A stretch of DNA of 64,000 nt from Asticcacaulis sp. AC460 (GTDB lineage Bacteria > Pseudomonadota > Alphaproteobacteria > Caulobacterales > Caulobacteraceae). How positions within the stretch are numbered: the first letter of the stretch is position 1; each line of letters begins with the position of its first letter. The stretch spans positions 90,393 through 154,392 of the forward strand of contig NZ_AWGD01000037.1 of the NCBI RefSeq assembly GCF_000495795.1. The letters are read 5' to 3'. A program made the translations under genes and the position numbers. Below the pieces are notes generated by a model. That model was not told the DNA's origin, made no database searches, and was given only the letters and a program-made list of their open reading frames with translations. Below are positions 19,139-27,546 of the stretch, in pieces.

Positions 19139-20032
19139 ATGTCGTTCGTCAACCTGAGCAAGCTGATTGTCCTGGCCGCCATCTGGGGCTCGTCCTTCCT
19201 GTTCATGCGCGTCGCCGCCCATGAGCTTGCGCCGCCCTTTATGATCGCCCTGCGCGTCGGTCTGGGCGCGCTATTCCTGCTGGCGGTGGCGGTCTGGCAA
19301 AGGAAGGCGCTCGATATCCGCGCGCACTGGAAGCATTTCCTGATCCTGGGCCTGCTCAACACGGCAGTGCCGTTTACGCTCTTCGCCTTTGCCGCCAGGA
19401 CCCTGCCGGCCTCGCTGATGTCGATCCTCAACGCCACGGCGCCGATCTTCGGTGCCGTGATCTCGGTGGTGTGGCTGCGCACGGCCATGACTTGGAAGTC
19501 GGGCCTGGGCCTGGTGCTGGGCATAGCCGGCGTGGCCATCCTGGTTGGGCTGGACACGGCGGCCCTGTCGCCGGGAACCCTGCTGGCGGTGGGCGCAGGC
19601 CTGGCCGCCGGCTTCCTGTACGGCCTGGCCTCGGTCTATGCCAAGCAGGCCAAAAGCGTCGACGGCTTCTCCAATGCCCACGGCAGCCTGTGGGCCGCCT
19701 GCCTGTTTATGTTCCCGGTGGCGCCGTTCTATGCCCCGGCCGTGGCCGTGTCGGCGCCGGTGGTGTGGTCGATCGTGGCTGTGGGGATCATGTGCAGCGG
19801 CATCGCCTACCTGCTCTATTTCAACCTGATCGACGAGATCGGCGCCGCACCGACCCTGAGTGTCGGCTTCCTGATCCCGGTCTTCGGCGTGCTGTGGGGC
19901 GCCTTGGTCCTGCATGAGCCGATCGGCCTGCAGACCGTGCTGGGCGGCGTCATCGTGCTGATCGGCACGGCGCTGATCACTGGCTTCAATCCGGTCGGCA
20001 TGTTACGCCGCAAGACCGCGACTGTGTCCTAA
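19139..20032 (+). CDS. EamA/DMT-superfamily transporter
   Basis: A 297-residue inner-membrane protein with about ten hydrophobic helices in two EamA repeats. The first repeat opens with LIVLAAIWGSSFLFMRVAAHE, the characteristic WGSSF motif. The second ends with ALVLHEPIGLQTVLGGVIVLIG, also typical (xEP in the penultimate helix region). Members export amino acids, metabolites or drugs; the substrate is not predictable here. The stop overlaps the convergent cupin gene by four bases. Confidence 0.9.
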   Translation: MSFVNLSKLIVLAAIWGSSFLFMRVAAHELAPPFMIALRVGLGALFLLAVAVWQRKALDIRAHWKHFLILGLLNTAVPFTLFAFAARTLPASLMSILNATAPIFGAVISVVWLRTAMTWKSGLGLVLGIAGVAILVGLDTAALSPGTLLAVGAGLAAGFLYGLASVYAKQAKSVDGFSNAHGSLWAACLFMFPVAPFYAPAVAVSAPVVWSIVAVGIMCSGIAYLLYFNLIDEIGAAPTLSVGFLIPVFGVLWGALVLHEPIGLQTVLGGVIVLIGTALITGFNPVGMLRRKTATVS

Positions 20033-20379
20033 ACCAGCACGACAAACGTCTTCAGCACCGGCTCGATCACCTGCCACTGACCGCTATAGCCCGGCCGGAA
20101 GATGAAGTGATCGCCGGGATGCAGGTGGACCGGTTCCTTGCCGTCTTCCTTGACGATGGCATGGCCCTCGACCAGGGTGCAATATTCCCATTCGTCGTAG
20201 GACACACGCCATGTTCCGGGCGTCGACGCCCAGTAGCCGGCAAAGCGCGTTTCGTCCATATTGGCGTCCAGCGTCCAAAGCGTGAAGCGCGGATCGCCGG
20301 CCACGACCTTTTCCGGCGGCGGCGCGCTCGTTTCCGGCGGCGGCAGGTCCTCGCGGTCGAAGCGGACGAAGTGACTCAT
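20029..20379 (-). CDS. Cupin-domain protein
   Basis: A 116-residue single-domain cupin of the DUF861/EutQ-like type. The conserved barrel strands are visible: WRVSYDEWEYCTLVEGHAIV carries the tryptophan-glutamate pattern of the first cupin motif, and HLHPGDHFIFRPG the second. An alanine/proline-rich segment precedes the barrel. Function unknown; such proteins often bind or isomerise sugar-like ligands. It is convergent with the EamA gene. Confidence 0.85.
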   Translation of the reverse strand: MSHFVRFDREDLPPPETSAPPPEKVVAGDPRFTLWTLDANMDETRFAGYWASTPGTWRVSYDEWEYCTLVEGHAIVKEDGKEPVHLHPGDHFIFRPGYSGQWQVIEPVLKTFVVLV

Positions 20380-20452
20380 GGGCGACTCTCCTTTGTCGCA
20401 CAGCTAACACGCAAATGCCGGCTTGTGCCATCGCATCACGGCGGCTAAGCTT

Positions 20453-20470
20453 GTTGTAATGGATTACAAC
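20453..20470. promoter_or_regulatory. Perfect palindrome upstream of the GH9 gene
   Basis: GTTGTAAT GG ATTACAAC is a perfect palindrome with eight-base arms, 36 bases before the GH9 start codon and in the divergent region with the cupin gene. Its position and symmetry suit an operator for a dimeric repressor (LacI or GntR type). No regulator gene lies next to it. Confidence 0.6.
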
Positions 20471-20506
20471 GAGGCCTGATAAGTGGCCCGATTAAGAGAG
20501 GATACC

Positions 20507-22978
20507 ATGAAACGCATTCTGATGGCGGCTGTTGCCGGCTGGGTTCTCGCGAACGCAGCCTATGCCGAACCCAATCTCAAGCTCAACGAAAAGGGCTATT
20601 ACGAGGCTCCGGGCCTCAATGTCACCGTCTTTGCCGACATCTATCCGGACGGCCACCAGACCGGCGTCACCGTCATCCAGCACGGCTCGCGCGTGGCGGC
20701 CAACGGCGACCTGCGCCTGGAGCCGTCGCCGGGCCAGTGGTCGCCCATGCCGGCCGGCGAGGGCACCCTGGCCATTGACGCCGCCGGCAATACCGTCACC
20801 CAGCGCCTGCACTATCCCGACGCGTCGAAAGACCGCAAAGGGTTCAACCCGATCGACTATCCCGACCTCAAGTTCAGCTACGCCGTCCGGGTGACTCCGC
20901 TTGAGGGCAATGCCTTCCAGGTCTCGGTCGATCTCGACCAGCCCCTGCCCAAGGATTGGGAAGGCAAGGTCGGCTTCAATTTCGAACTTTTCCCGGGCGA
21001 ACTGTTCGGCAAATCCTGGCTGATGGACAGCCAAAGCGGCATCTTTCCGCGCCAGGCCAACGGCCCGATGGAGCAGGACGGCGGCACCCTGGTCACTGCC
21101 GACATGGCGCGCGGCAAGACCCTGATCGTCGCCCCCGACAGCCCGCTGCAGCGCATGAAGATCGAGAGCCGCACCGGGCAACTGGAACTGCTCGACGGCC
21201 GCGGCAATTTCAACAACGGCTGGTACATTGTCCGCGAGTTGACCAAACCCGGCGCGACGAAAGACGCCATCACCTGGGTGATCACCCCCAATACCGATCC
21301 CGACTGGCGCTATAAGCCGGTGATCCAGGTATCCCAGGTCGGCTATCGCCCTGGCCAGGCCAAGGAAATCGTCATCGAGCAGGATCCGCGCGATACGAAG
21401 GCCGATCCCCTGGTGGTCTATAAGATGACCGAAAGTGGCCGCCAGGAAGTCCGCCGCGTCACCCCGAAGGACTGGGGCAATTTCCTGCGCTACCATTACC
21501 TGAAGGCTGACCTGAGCGACCTGCGCGATCCCGGCATGTACCAGGTCGAATACCGCGGCCAGCTCAGCCACGCCTTCAAGATCGGCGAGGATACCTATGA
21601 CCGCCATGTCTGGCAGCCGACCCTGGAATATTTCCTGCCGGCCCAGATGTGCCACATGCTGGTCAAGGAAAAATACCGCACCTGGCACGGCATCGACCAC
21701 CTGGACGATGTCCGCATGGCGCCGGTCAATCTCAACCATTTCGACGGCTACCTGCAGGCCGGTTCGACCCTGACCAGGTACCAGCCGGGCGACGCCGTGC
21801 CGGGCATGGACCGTGGCGGCTGGCATGATGCCGGCGACTACGACCTGCGCGTCGAAAGCCAGATGGGCACGGTGTGGCTGCTGTCGAAGATGGTCGAGGA
21901 GTTCGGCGTAAACTACGACGCCACCACCGTCGACCAGGCCAACCGGATCACCGAGATCCACAAGCCCGACGGCAAGAACGACATGCTGCAGCAGATCGAG
22001 CACGGCCTGTTGTCGGTGGTCGGTGGCTACAACGCCATGGGCCGGACCTATCGCGGCATCATCGAGCCGTATCTCGACCAGTATACCCTGCTGGGCGACA
22101 TCACCACCCAGACCGACAACCTGCGCTACGACGCGTCGCTGAAGCCCGGCGAAAAGACCGGCACCCATTCGTCCCTGACCGACGATCGCTGGGTATTTAC
22201 CGAAGACAATCCCAATCGCGAGCTGGAAACGGCGGCGCAACTGGCCACGGCGTCACGGGTGATGAAGGACTATAACGCGCAACTGGCCGCCGACTCGCTC
22301 AAGGCGGCCCAGGACCTGTACACGAAGGCTTTCGACCGGGCGACCAGCCTGAAGGCCAAGGTCTTCGTCCTGTCGGAACTGGCCCAGACTACGGGCGACC
22401 CGGCCCTGGTGAAAAAGCTGGTCGCGCTCAAACCCGAGATCGTCGCCCACATCGACCAGGCGGGGCCGGTCCTGGCCTCGGCCATGCCGCTGATCAAGGA
22501 CAAGACCTTCCGCAAGGATGTCGGCCTGGCCGTCAAGGCGCACCAGGAAAAGCTGGCCCAGGAGGCCACTGAAACCCCCTATGGCGTGCCGTACAAGCCC
22601 AACATCTGGGGCGCCGGCTGGCAGATCCAGGAGTTCGGCGTCGACCAGTACTTCTTCCGCAAGGCCTGGCCCGAATTCACCCCGGTCGACCTGCAGGACG
22701 AGGCGCTGAACTTTGTCCTCGGCGTCCACCCGGGCAACAACACCTGGTCGTTTGCCTCGGGGGTCGGCGCCAATTCGGCGACCACGGCCTATGGCACCAA
22801 CCGCGCCGACTGGAGCTACATCCCGGGCGGTGTGATTTCCGGTACGGCCTTGATCCGGCCGGACCTGCCCGAGCTCAAGATCTGGCCCTATTTCTGGCAA
22901 CAGGGCGAATATGTCATGGGCGGCGGCGAGACCAACTACATGTTCCTGGCCCTGGCGGCATCGCAAAAGAAACCTTGA
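20507..22978 (+). CDS. Secreted glycoside hydrolase family 9 enzyme
   Basis: An 823-residue glycanase with a signal peptide (MKRILMAAVAGWVLANAAYA). An N-terminal Ig-like cellulase domain covers about residues 270-370 (VIQVSQVGYRPGQAKEIVIE). The (alpha/alpha)6 GH9 barrel follows. Its catalytic-base aspartates lie in GGWHDAGDYDLRVE. Further landmarks are FVLGVHPGNNTWSFASGVG and, near the end, GEYVMGGGETNYMFLALA with the likely acid glutamate. Family members cut beta-1,4-glucans or related beta-glucans. The ATG at 20507 gives the signal peptide directly and was preferred over the start eight codons upstream. The first 250 residues form an additional beta-rich domain. Confidence 0.92.
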   Translation: MKRILMAAVAGWVLANAAYAEPNLKLNEKGYYEAPGLNVTVFADIYPDGHQTGVTVIQHGSRVAANGDLRLEPSPGQWSPMPAGEGTLAIDAAGNTVTQRLHYPDASKDRKGFNPIDYPDLKFSYAVRVTPLEGNAFQVSVDLDQPLPKDWEGKVGFNFELFPGELFGKSWLMDSQSGIFPRQANGPMEQDGGTLVTADMARGKTLIVAPDSPLQRMKIESRTGQLELLDGRGNFNNGWYIVRELTKPGATKDAITWVITPNTDPDWRYKPVIQVSQVGYRPGQAKEIVIEQDPRDTKADPLVVYKMTESGRQEVRRVTPKDWGNFLRYHYLKADLSDLRDPGMYQVEYRGQLSHAFKIGEDTYDRHVWQPTLEYFLPAQMCHMLVKEKYRTWHGIDHLDDVRMAPVNLNHFDGYLQAGSTLTRYQPGDAVPGMDRGGWHDAGDYDLRVESQMGTVWLLSKMVEEFGVNYDATTVDQANRITEIHKPDGKNDMLQQIEHGLLSVVGGYNAMGRTYRGIIEPYLDQYTLLGDITTQTDNLRYDASLKPGEKTGTHSSLTDDRWVFTEDNPNRELETAAQLATASRVMKDYNAQLAADSLKAAQDLYTKAFDRATSLKAKVFVLSELAQTTGDPALVKKLVALKPEIVAHIDQAGPVLASAMPLIKDKTFRKDVGLAVKAHQEKLAQEATETPYGVPYKPNIWGAGWQIQEFGVDQYFFRKAWPEFTPVDLQDEALNFVLGVHPGNNTWSFASGVGANSATTAYGTNRADWSYIPGGVISGTALIRPDLPELKIWPYFWQQGEYVMGGGETNYMFLALAASQKKP

Positions 22979-23008
22979 TTTCTTGCGTGTGACGGGGGAG
23001 GAGAGCGC

Positions 23009-24091
23009 ATGCTCAACCTCCTCCGCAAAGAACTGTTCCTCGTCATCGCCGCCGCCGTGGCCGTTCTGGCCATGGTCACCGAACACAGCATCCTCCATGC
23101 CGGCCAGGGCGCGTCCCTGATTGCCGGCATCGTGCTGATCGGCGTCATCATCATGGCGTCGCTGCGGGTGGCCCACCATGCCGAGATCCTGGCCGAAAAG
23201 GTCGGTGAACCCTACGGCACCATGATCCTGACCCTGTCGGCTGTGCTGGTCGAGGTGGTCATCCTGGCCATCATGCTGAACGGATCGCCTCAGCCAACCC
23301 TGGCGCGCGACACCATCTATTCAGCGGTGATGCTCGACATCAACGGCATTATCGGCGTGGCGGCGATCCTGGGCGGGCTGAAGCACGGCGAACAGCCCTA
23401 TAACGACGCTTCGGGCAAGACCTATATCGTGATGATCATGACCGGCATGGGGGTGTCCATGCTGGTGCCCGAATTCATTCCGATCCCGCACTGGCAGGTC
23501 TATTCGATCTTCTCGATCGCCATCATGGTCTTCCTGTACGGCATGTTCCTGCGCCTGCAGACCACCAAACACAGCTACTTCTTCAGCTACGCCTACGAAG
23601 CCAGGGGCGGCGAGGCCGAACACCACGACGAAGGCAACAAGACCTGGCATTCCGTGGCCATCCTGGTCACCGGCCTGGTGCTGATCGGGCTGCTGGCCGA
23701 GGTCATGTCCAAGACGCTTGAGGTCGGTCTCGAAGGCACCGGCATTCCGCCGATCTTCTCCGCCCTTGTGGTGGCGACCATCTCGGCCAGCCCTGAGATC
23801 CTGACGGCGCTTCGCGCCGCCCTGGCCAACCGCATGCAGCCGGTGATCAACATCGCGCTCGGCGCCTCGCTGTCGACCGTGGTGCTGACCGTACCGGTGA
23901 TTGAACTTCTGGCCCTGATCCAGGGCGAGCAGATCGTCATGGCCCTGACCCCGACCCAGAGTATCATGACGGCCCTGACCCTGCTGGTGGCGGCGATCAA
24001 CCTGAACGACGGCCAGACCAACGCCATCGAAGGCACCACCCACTTCGTGCTGTTCTGCGCCTTCCTGATGCTGGCCTTTATGGGCCTGTAA
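23009..24091 (+). CDS. chaA: ChaA-like calcium/proton antiporter
   Basis: A 360-residue cation/proton exchanger of the CaCA superfamily with about eleven hydrophobic segments. Both alpha repeats are seen: EPYGTMILTLSAVLVEVVIL in the first half and VVATISASPEILTALRAAL in the second, each with the acidic residue needed for ion binding. A charged, histidine-containing loop (EAEHHDEGNKTWH) lies between the halves. It probably exports Ca2+ or Na+/K+ in exchange for protons. The start has a good site (GGGGGAGGAG). It follows the GH9 gene by 30 bases and ends tail to tail with the GH2 gene, overlapping by 14 bases. Confidence 0.9.
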   Translation: MLNLLRKELFLVIAAAVAVLAMVTEHSILHAGQGASLIAGIVLIGVIIMASLRVAHHAEILAEKVGEPYGTMILTLSAVLVEVVILAIMLNGSPQPTLARDTIYSAVMLDINGIIGVAAILGGLKHGEQPYNDASGKTYIVMIMTGMGVSMLVPEFIPIPHWQVYSIFSIAIMVFLYGMFLRLQTTKHSYFFSYAYEARGGEAEHHDEGNKTWHSVAILVTGLVLIGLLAEVMSKTLEVGLEGTGIPPIFSALVVATISASPEILTALRAALANRMQPVINIALGASLSTVVLTVPVIELLALIQGEQIVMALTPTQSIMTALTLLVAAINLNDGQTNAIEGTTHFVLFCAFLMLAFMGL

Positions 24092-27000
24092 AGGTGAAGA
24101 CCAGCGAGCCGCTATAGGTCCCCGACGCCTGGGCCGGCTGGCTGGCCGGGCCGGTGTTTTCCGGCGTGACGAACTTCGACCCCATGGCCGGGATCGCCGC
24201 CAGGAAGGAAATATCGCCCGCCGGGAAGTCCGGCGAGGTGTTGATATGGCCCAGCTGCGGTGTGCCGATGCGTAAGTAAACATCATCCGACGCGCTGTTC
24301 ACCGTCCATGCCCCGCTAGCGGTGTTGAAACGGGCCCAGCGCAGGCCGGCAAAATAACCCTGGAACTCCGGATAGATAGCGGCGCCCGGCCTGTCGACGC
24401 TGAAGGCGGCTTCGCGCACCCCCAGTTCCGGCCCGCGCAACCGGTTCTGCCACACGCGATAAGGACCCCGGCCCAGGCTGCGTACCGAGGTGATATTCCC
24501 CTCCGGCTCGTCGAACGTGATACCGTGATAGAGAAAGGTCCCCTCCAGGCTGTAGCTGTAGTCCAGCTTCAGCGAACCATCCCGGCGCAAGGTCCAGCGG
24601 GCGTCGAGACCGCCGCCGCGGGCCTCCAGCCAGGCTTCGCCATTGGCGGTGCCGGTGGTGACGATGGCCGGCCCGGCGGGGGCGGGGAAGCGATCGGCCT
24701 CGAACCCGAGCCGTACCGTCTTGACCGGAACCGCACGCCCGGCATCGCTCAGCGGCCTTGTGTAACGCACCGCCGACACCCTCTGCGGCGCGAAATTGTA
24801 CCGGATACCGTCCGAGGCGCGGCGGGTGCTGTCGTACAGCGTCTTCCACGTCTGCCCATCCGAAGTGATCTCCAGCTTGAACCCGGCATAGCTGTCGGTC
24901 TTCTCCAGGCCCAGATCGATCTCGATGGTATTGGCCATCTGCGGCACGGCCAGGGTGTGCGTCGTCGCCGTGGCATCAAGCTCCAGCCACGCCGGTTCCG
25001 CGGCGCGCGGCCGTGCAAACACCAGGCGCGGGCCATCCGTCAACGCCAGGGTTTTGCCGCCGCGCGACACCTCACGCAGCAAACCTGTCTTCGGATCGAA
25101 GCTGGCGCTGACTGGTCCGACCGAGAGGCGGATATCGTCGGCGCCCGCGACAACGGTGGGTTTGCCCCCCGCCGCGACGGCGGGCAGGGTGGGCGCGGCC
25201 ACCGGCCAGGTCCACGTCCACACCGGCAAACCGTCCGGACCCGTCGCGGTCAGCATGACCGCATCGGCCTGGCGCCAGTTACCGGGCAGGGGCAGGGTCA
25301 TCGTCCCCGACCCATGCGGCGCGATGTCGGCGCCGGCCGTGCCCCGGGCGATGACGATCGGCGCCGTTCCCTCGGCGGCAGGGCCGGGGAAGCGCACCGT
25401 CTGCCAGTCGAACCGCACCTGCGACAGCGGCGTAAAGTCATAATGGTTGCTGACCGTTACCGTACCGTCGAACACCGCCGGCACCACGATCTGGACCGGC
25501 GACCACAGGCTGCGGATGGTGTGGTAGCTGCCTTCCTTTTCGTGGTTGGGGCCGACCAGGCCGTCCGGCGCATAGGTGCTGAAATTATCGATGGCGGCGT
25601 CGCGGTCGCTGCGGGCAATGCCTTCGTCGACCAGGGCCCAATGAAACAGGCCGGCGCCGCGGGGCGATGTCGAGATCGCGGTCCAGTAGTCCTCCAGACC
25701 CGCGCCGGCGCCGCCATCATAAAGCGCATGCAGCACCTCCGTCGGCATCAGCAGGTTGGGTGACGCCAGGCGTTGGGTCAGGTCGGCCCAGTTGGAATAG
25801 TGCTTGGTGTCGATATCGTCGTGCAGTTCCCACGGATGCAGGACGCGGCGCTTCTGCGGATCATATAAGGCGAATTCACCGTCCAGATCGCGGTTCCATC
25901 CGCCTTCGTTGCCGTTGTCCCAGAACAGGATGCTGGGGTGGTTGACATCGCGCTCGACCATTTCGCGCACCAGCAACCGGCCATTGACCGTGTCGTGCGC
26001 CGCCTGCCATCCGCTCAGTTCGTCGAGCACGTAAAGGCCCAGCTCATCCGCCGCTTCCAGCAGCGCCGGATCCGGCGGATAGTGCGACATGCGGATGGCG
26101 TTCATGTTCATCGATTTGACCAGGCGGACGTCGTCGTAGCTGTCTTCCGGGTTCAACGCCCGGGCGGTCTGCGGCCGGAAACTGTGCCGGTTGGCCCCTT
26201 TCAGCAGGATGCGCTGGCCATTGAGGAACAGGCCTTCGCCGGCCCGAACCTCAAACGTGCGGAAGCCGAAACGCTGGGTGGTGGTGTGGAGGGCCTCATC
26301 GCCCTTGTAGAGCGTCAACCGCAGGTCATAGAGGTTGGGCGTCTCCGCCGTCCACAGCTGGGGCGCATCGATCCGCGTCGCCATCCGGACCCGCCCCGCG
26401 CCGCCACCGGGCAAGGCCAAAGACACCGGATCACCCACCACTATACCATCCCGGGTCAGGACCTGGCCCTCGACCCGCGTCGCTTCGCGGGCGCCGTCGA
26501 ACTGGATATCGGCGGTCAGGCTGCCGTCCGCGCGGCCGTCCAGCGCGACGTGGCGGATGGCTTCGACGGGCGAAACCTCCAGCCAGACCGGCCGGAAAAT
26601 GCCGCCGAACACCCAATAGTCCGCACGTCGCTCGGCGGTATTGGTGGCTGTATTGGCCGATTCCTTGGCGACATCGACCTCGATCAGGTTCTCTTCGCCC
26701 AGCTTCAGATGCGGCGTCACATCGTACGAAAAACGGTAAAACGCGCCCTGGTGCACCGGCCCGGCAGGCACGCCGTTGATCCGCACCGTGGCGTCGGTCA
26801 TGACGCCTTCGAAGACCAGCCGAACCCGCTTGCCCTTCCACTCGGCCGGCGCGGTAAAGCGGTGCTTGTACAGGCCATGCTCATCGGCGCGCGGCTGGCC
26901 CTGCTGGCCGTAAGAATAGGTCCCAAAGCCGTGCTGTTCCCACATCGACGGCACGGGAATGGTCGTCTGTTCGCCGGCCCGGCGCCCACCGGTGACGGAA

Positions 27001-27140
27001 AATTCCCAGGCCACGGCGTCCTTCGGCCCCTTGCCGGACAGATAAACCCGCTCGGTCTGCGGAGCTGCCTGAACCATGGCCGGTACTAATACAAGCAGGC
27101 AGACCGCCGCCAGCGCGCGGAAACAGCGATTGAGATCCAT
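24078..27140 (-). CDS. Secreted GH2 beta-galactosidase-like enzyme (LacZ-size)
   Basis: A 1020-residue protein with a signal peptide (AAVCLLVLVPAMVQA). Domains follow the LacZ plan: sugar-binding jelly roll (about 40-190), Ig-like domain (190-300), TIM barrel (300-590), further beta domain and a C-terminal beta-galactosidase small-chain-like domain. The acid/base glutamate lies in WDNGNEGGWN, matching GNESG of LacZ. The nucleophile is probably the glutamate in PTEVLHALYDGG, matching the LacZ CEYAHAMGN segment. Between about residues 725 and 800 there is an insert resembling a discoidin-type carbohydrate-binding fold (SYAGFKLEITSDGQTWKTLY). It likely acts in the periplasm on beta-galactosides from plant glycans. 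Confidence 0.9.
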   Translation of the reverse strand: MDLNRCFRALAAVCLLVLVPAMVQAAPQTERVYLSGKGPKDAVAWEFSVTGGRRAGEQTTIPVPSMWEQHGFGTYSYGQQGQPRADEHGLYKHRFTAPAEWKGKRVRLVFEGVMTDATVRINGVPAGPVHQGAFYRFSYDVTPHLKLGEENLIEVDVAKESANTATNTAERRADYWVFGGIFRPVWLEVSPVEAIRHVALDGRADGSLTADIQFDGAREATRVEGQVLTRDGIVVGDPVSLALPGGGAGRVRMATRIDAPQLWTAETPNLYDLRLTLYKGDEALHTTTQRFGFRTFEVRAGEGLFLNGQRILLKGANRHSFRPQTARALNPEDSYDDVRLVKSMNMNAIRMSHYPPDPALLEAADELGLYVLDELSGWQAAHDTVNGRLLVREMVERDVNHPSILFWDNGNEGGWNRDLDGEFALYDPQKRRVLHPWELHDDIDTKHYSNWADLTQRLASPNLLMPTEVLHALYDGGAGAGLEDYWTAISTSPRGAGLFHWALVDEGIARSDRDAAIDNFSTYAPDGLVGPNHEKEGSYHTIRSLWSPVQIVVPAVFDGTVTVSNHYDFTPLSQVRFDWQTVRFPGPAAEGTAPIVIARGTAGADIAPHGSGTMTLPLPGNWRQADAVMLTATGPDGLPVWTWTWPVAAPTLPAVAAGGKPTVVAGADDIRLSVGPVSASFDPKTGLLREVSRGGKTLALTDGPRLVFARPRAAEPAWLELDATATTHTLAVPQMANTIEIDLGLEKTDSYAGFKLEITSDGQTWKTLYDSTRRASDGIRYNFAPQRVSAVRYTRPLSDAGRAVPVKTVRLGFEADRFPAPAGPAIVTTGTANGEAWLEARGGGLDARWTLRRDGSLKLDYSYSLEGTFLYHGITFDEPEGNITSVRSLGRGPYRVWQNRLRGPELGVREAAFSVDRPGAAIYPEFQGYFAGLRWARFNTASGAWTVNSASDDVYLRIGTPQLGHINTSPDFPAGDISFLAAIPAMGSKFVTPENTGPASQPAQASGTYSGSLVFTFTGP

Positions 27141-27284
27141 AGAAACCCTGCAGATTTATCGTTGACGCCGCAACCCCGGCAGAGCTTCAACGCGCCCCCG
27201 CCGACAATCAGTCGCTCAATTGTAGTATCATTGCAGGAGCTGAGTGCAAGACCACGCGTTTTACCGCGCGGAACATAATAACTA

Positions 27285-27348
27285 ATCCCTCCCCGTTATA
27301 CGGGGAGGTGGATCATTTGCTGGAAGCAAATGAGACGGTGGGGGATTT
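27285..27348. repeat. Family A intergenic repeat, copy 1
   Basis: A 64-base unit made of two adjacent hairpins: CTCCCCGT TAT ACGGGGAG, and TCATTTGCT GGA AGCAAATGA, ending in GACGGTGGGGGATTT. The same 64 bases recur without a difference at 54777-54840, and a variant lies at 34844-34937. The copy lies in the gap between the GH2 promoter region and the small gene after the helicase. Confidence 0.9.
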
Positions 27349-27365
27349 CTTGGCACGGTTGAGAC

Positions 27366-27545
27366 CTAAATCGGTGATTTCTTGTCCGACTGAACTCGGC
27401 TCGCATGTTCAGCGCGTGCCATATCGAAAATCTCCGAAATCGAATACGGACTGATCCCGCTGTTCAAGCCCTCAATAATCTTGACCTGCATCGCCGCGAT
27501 CTTGTCAGCGCGCACCTGATCCAGACCTTGCACGCGCGGCTTCAT
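27366..27545 (-). CDS. Small protein coupled to the helicase gene
   Basis: A 59-residue reading frame whose ATG follows the helicase stop by a single base (TGAGATG), a layout that favours coupled translation. The sequence (MKPRVQGLDQVRADKIAAMQ, then KIIEGLNSGIS) looks like a real helical protein. The stretch with EGLNSGIS followed by an acidic-hydrophobic helix recalls the C-terminal part of ParD/CopG-type antitoxins, but no toxin gene is adjacent. The function is unknown. The same frame stays open upstream within the helicase gene, but that part is low-complexity and not protein-like. Confidence 0.55.
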   Translation of the reverse strand: MKPRVQGLDQVRADKIAAMQVKIIEGLNSGISPYSISEIFDMARAEHASRVQSDKKSPI

Positions 27546-27546
27546 C

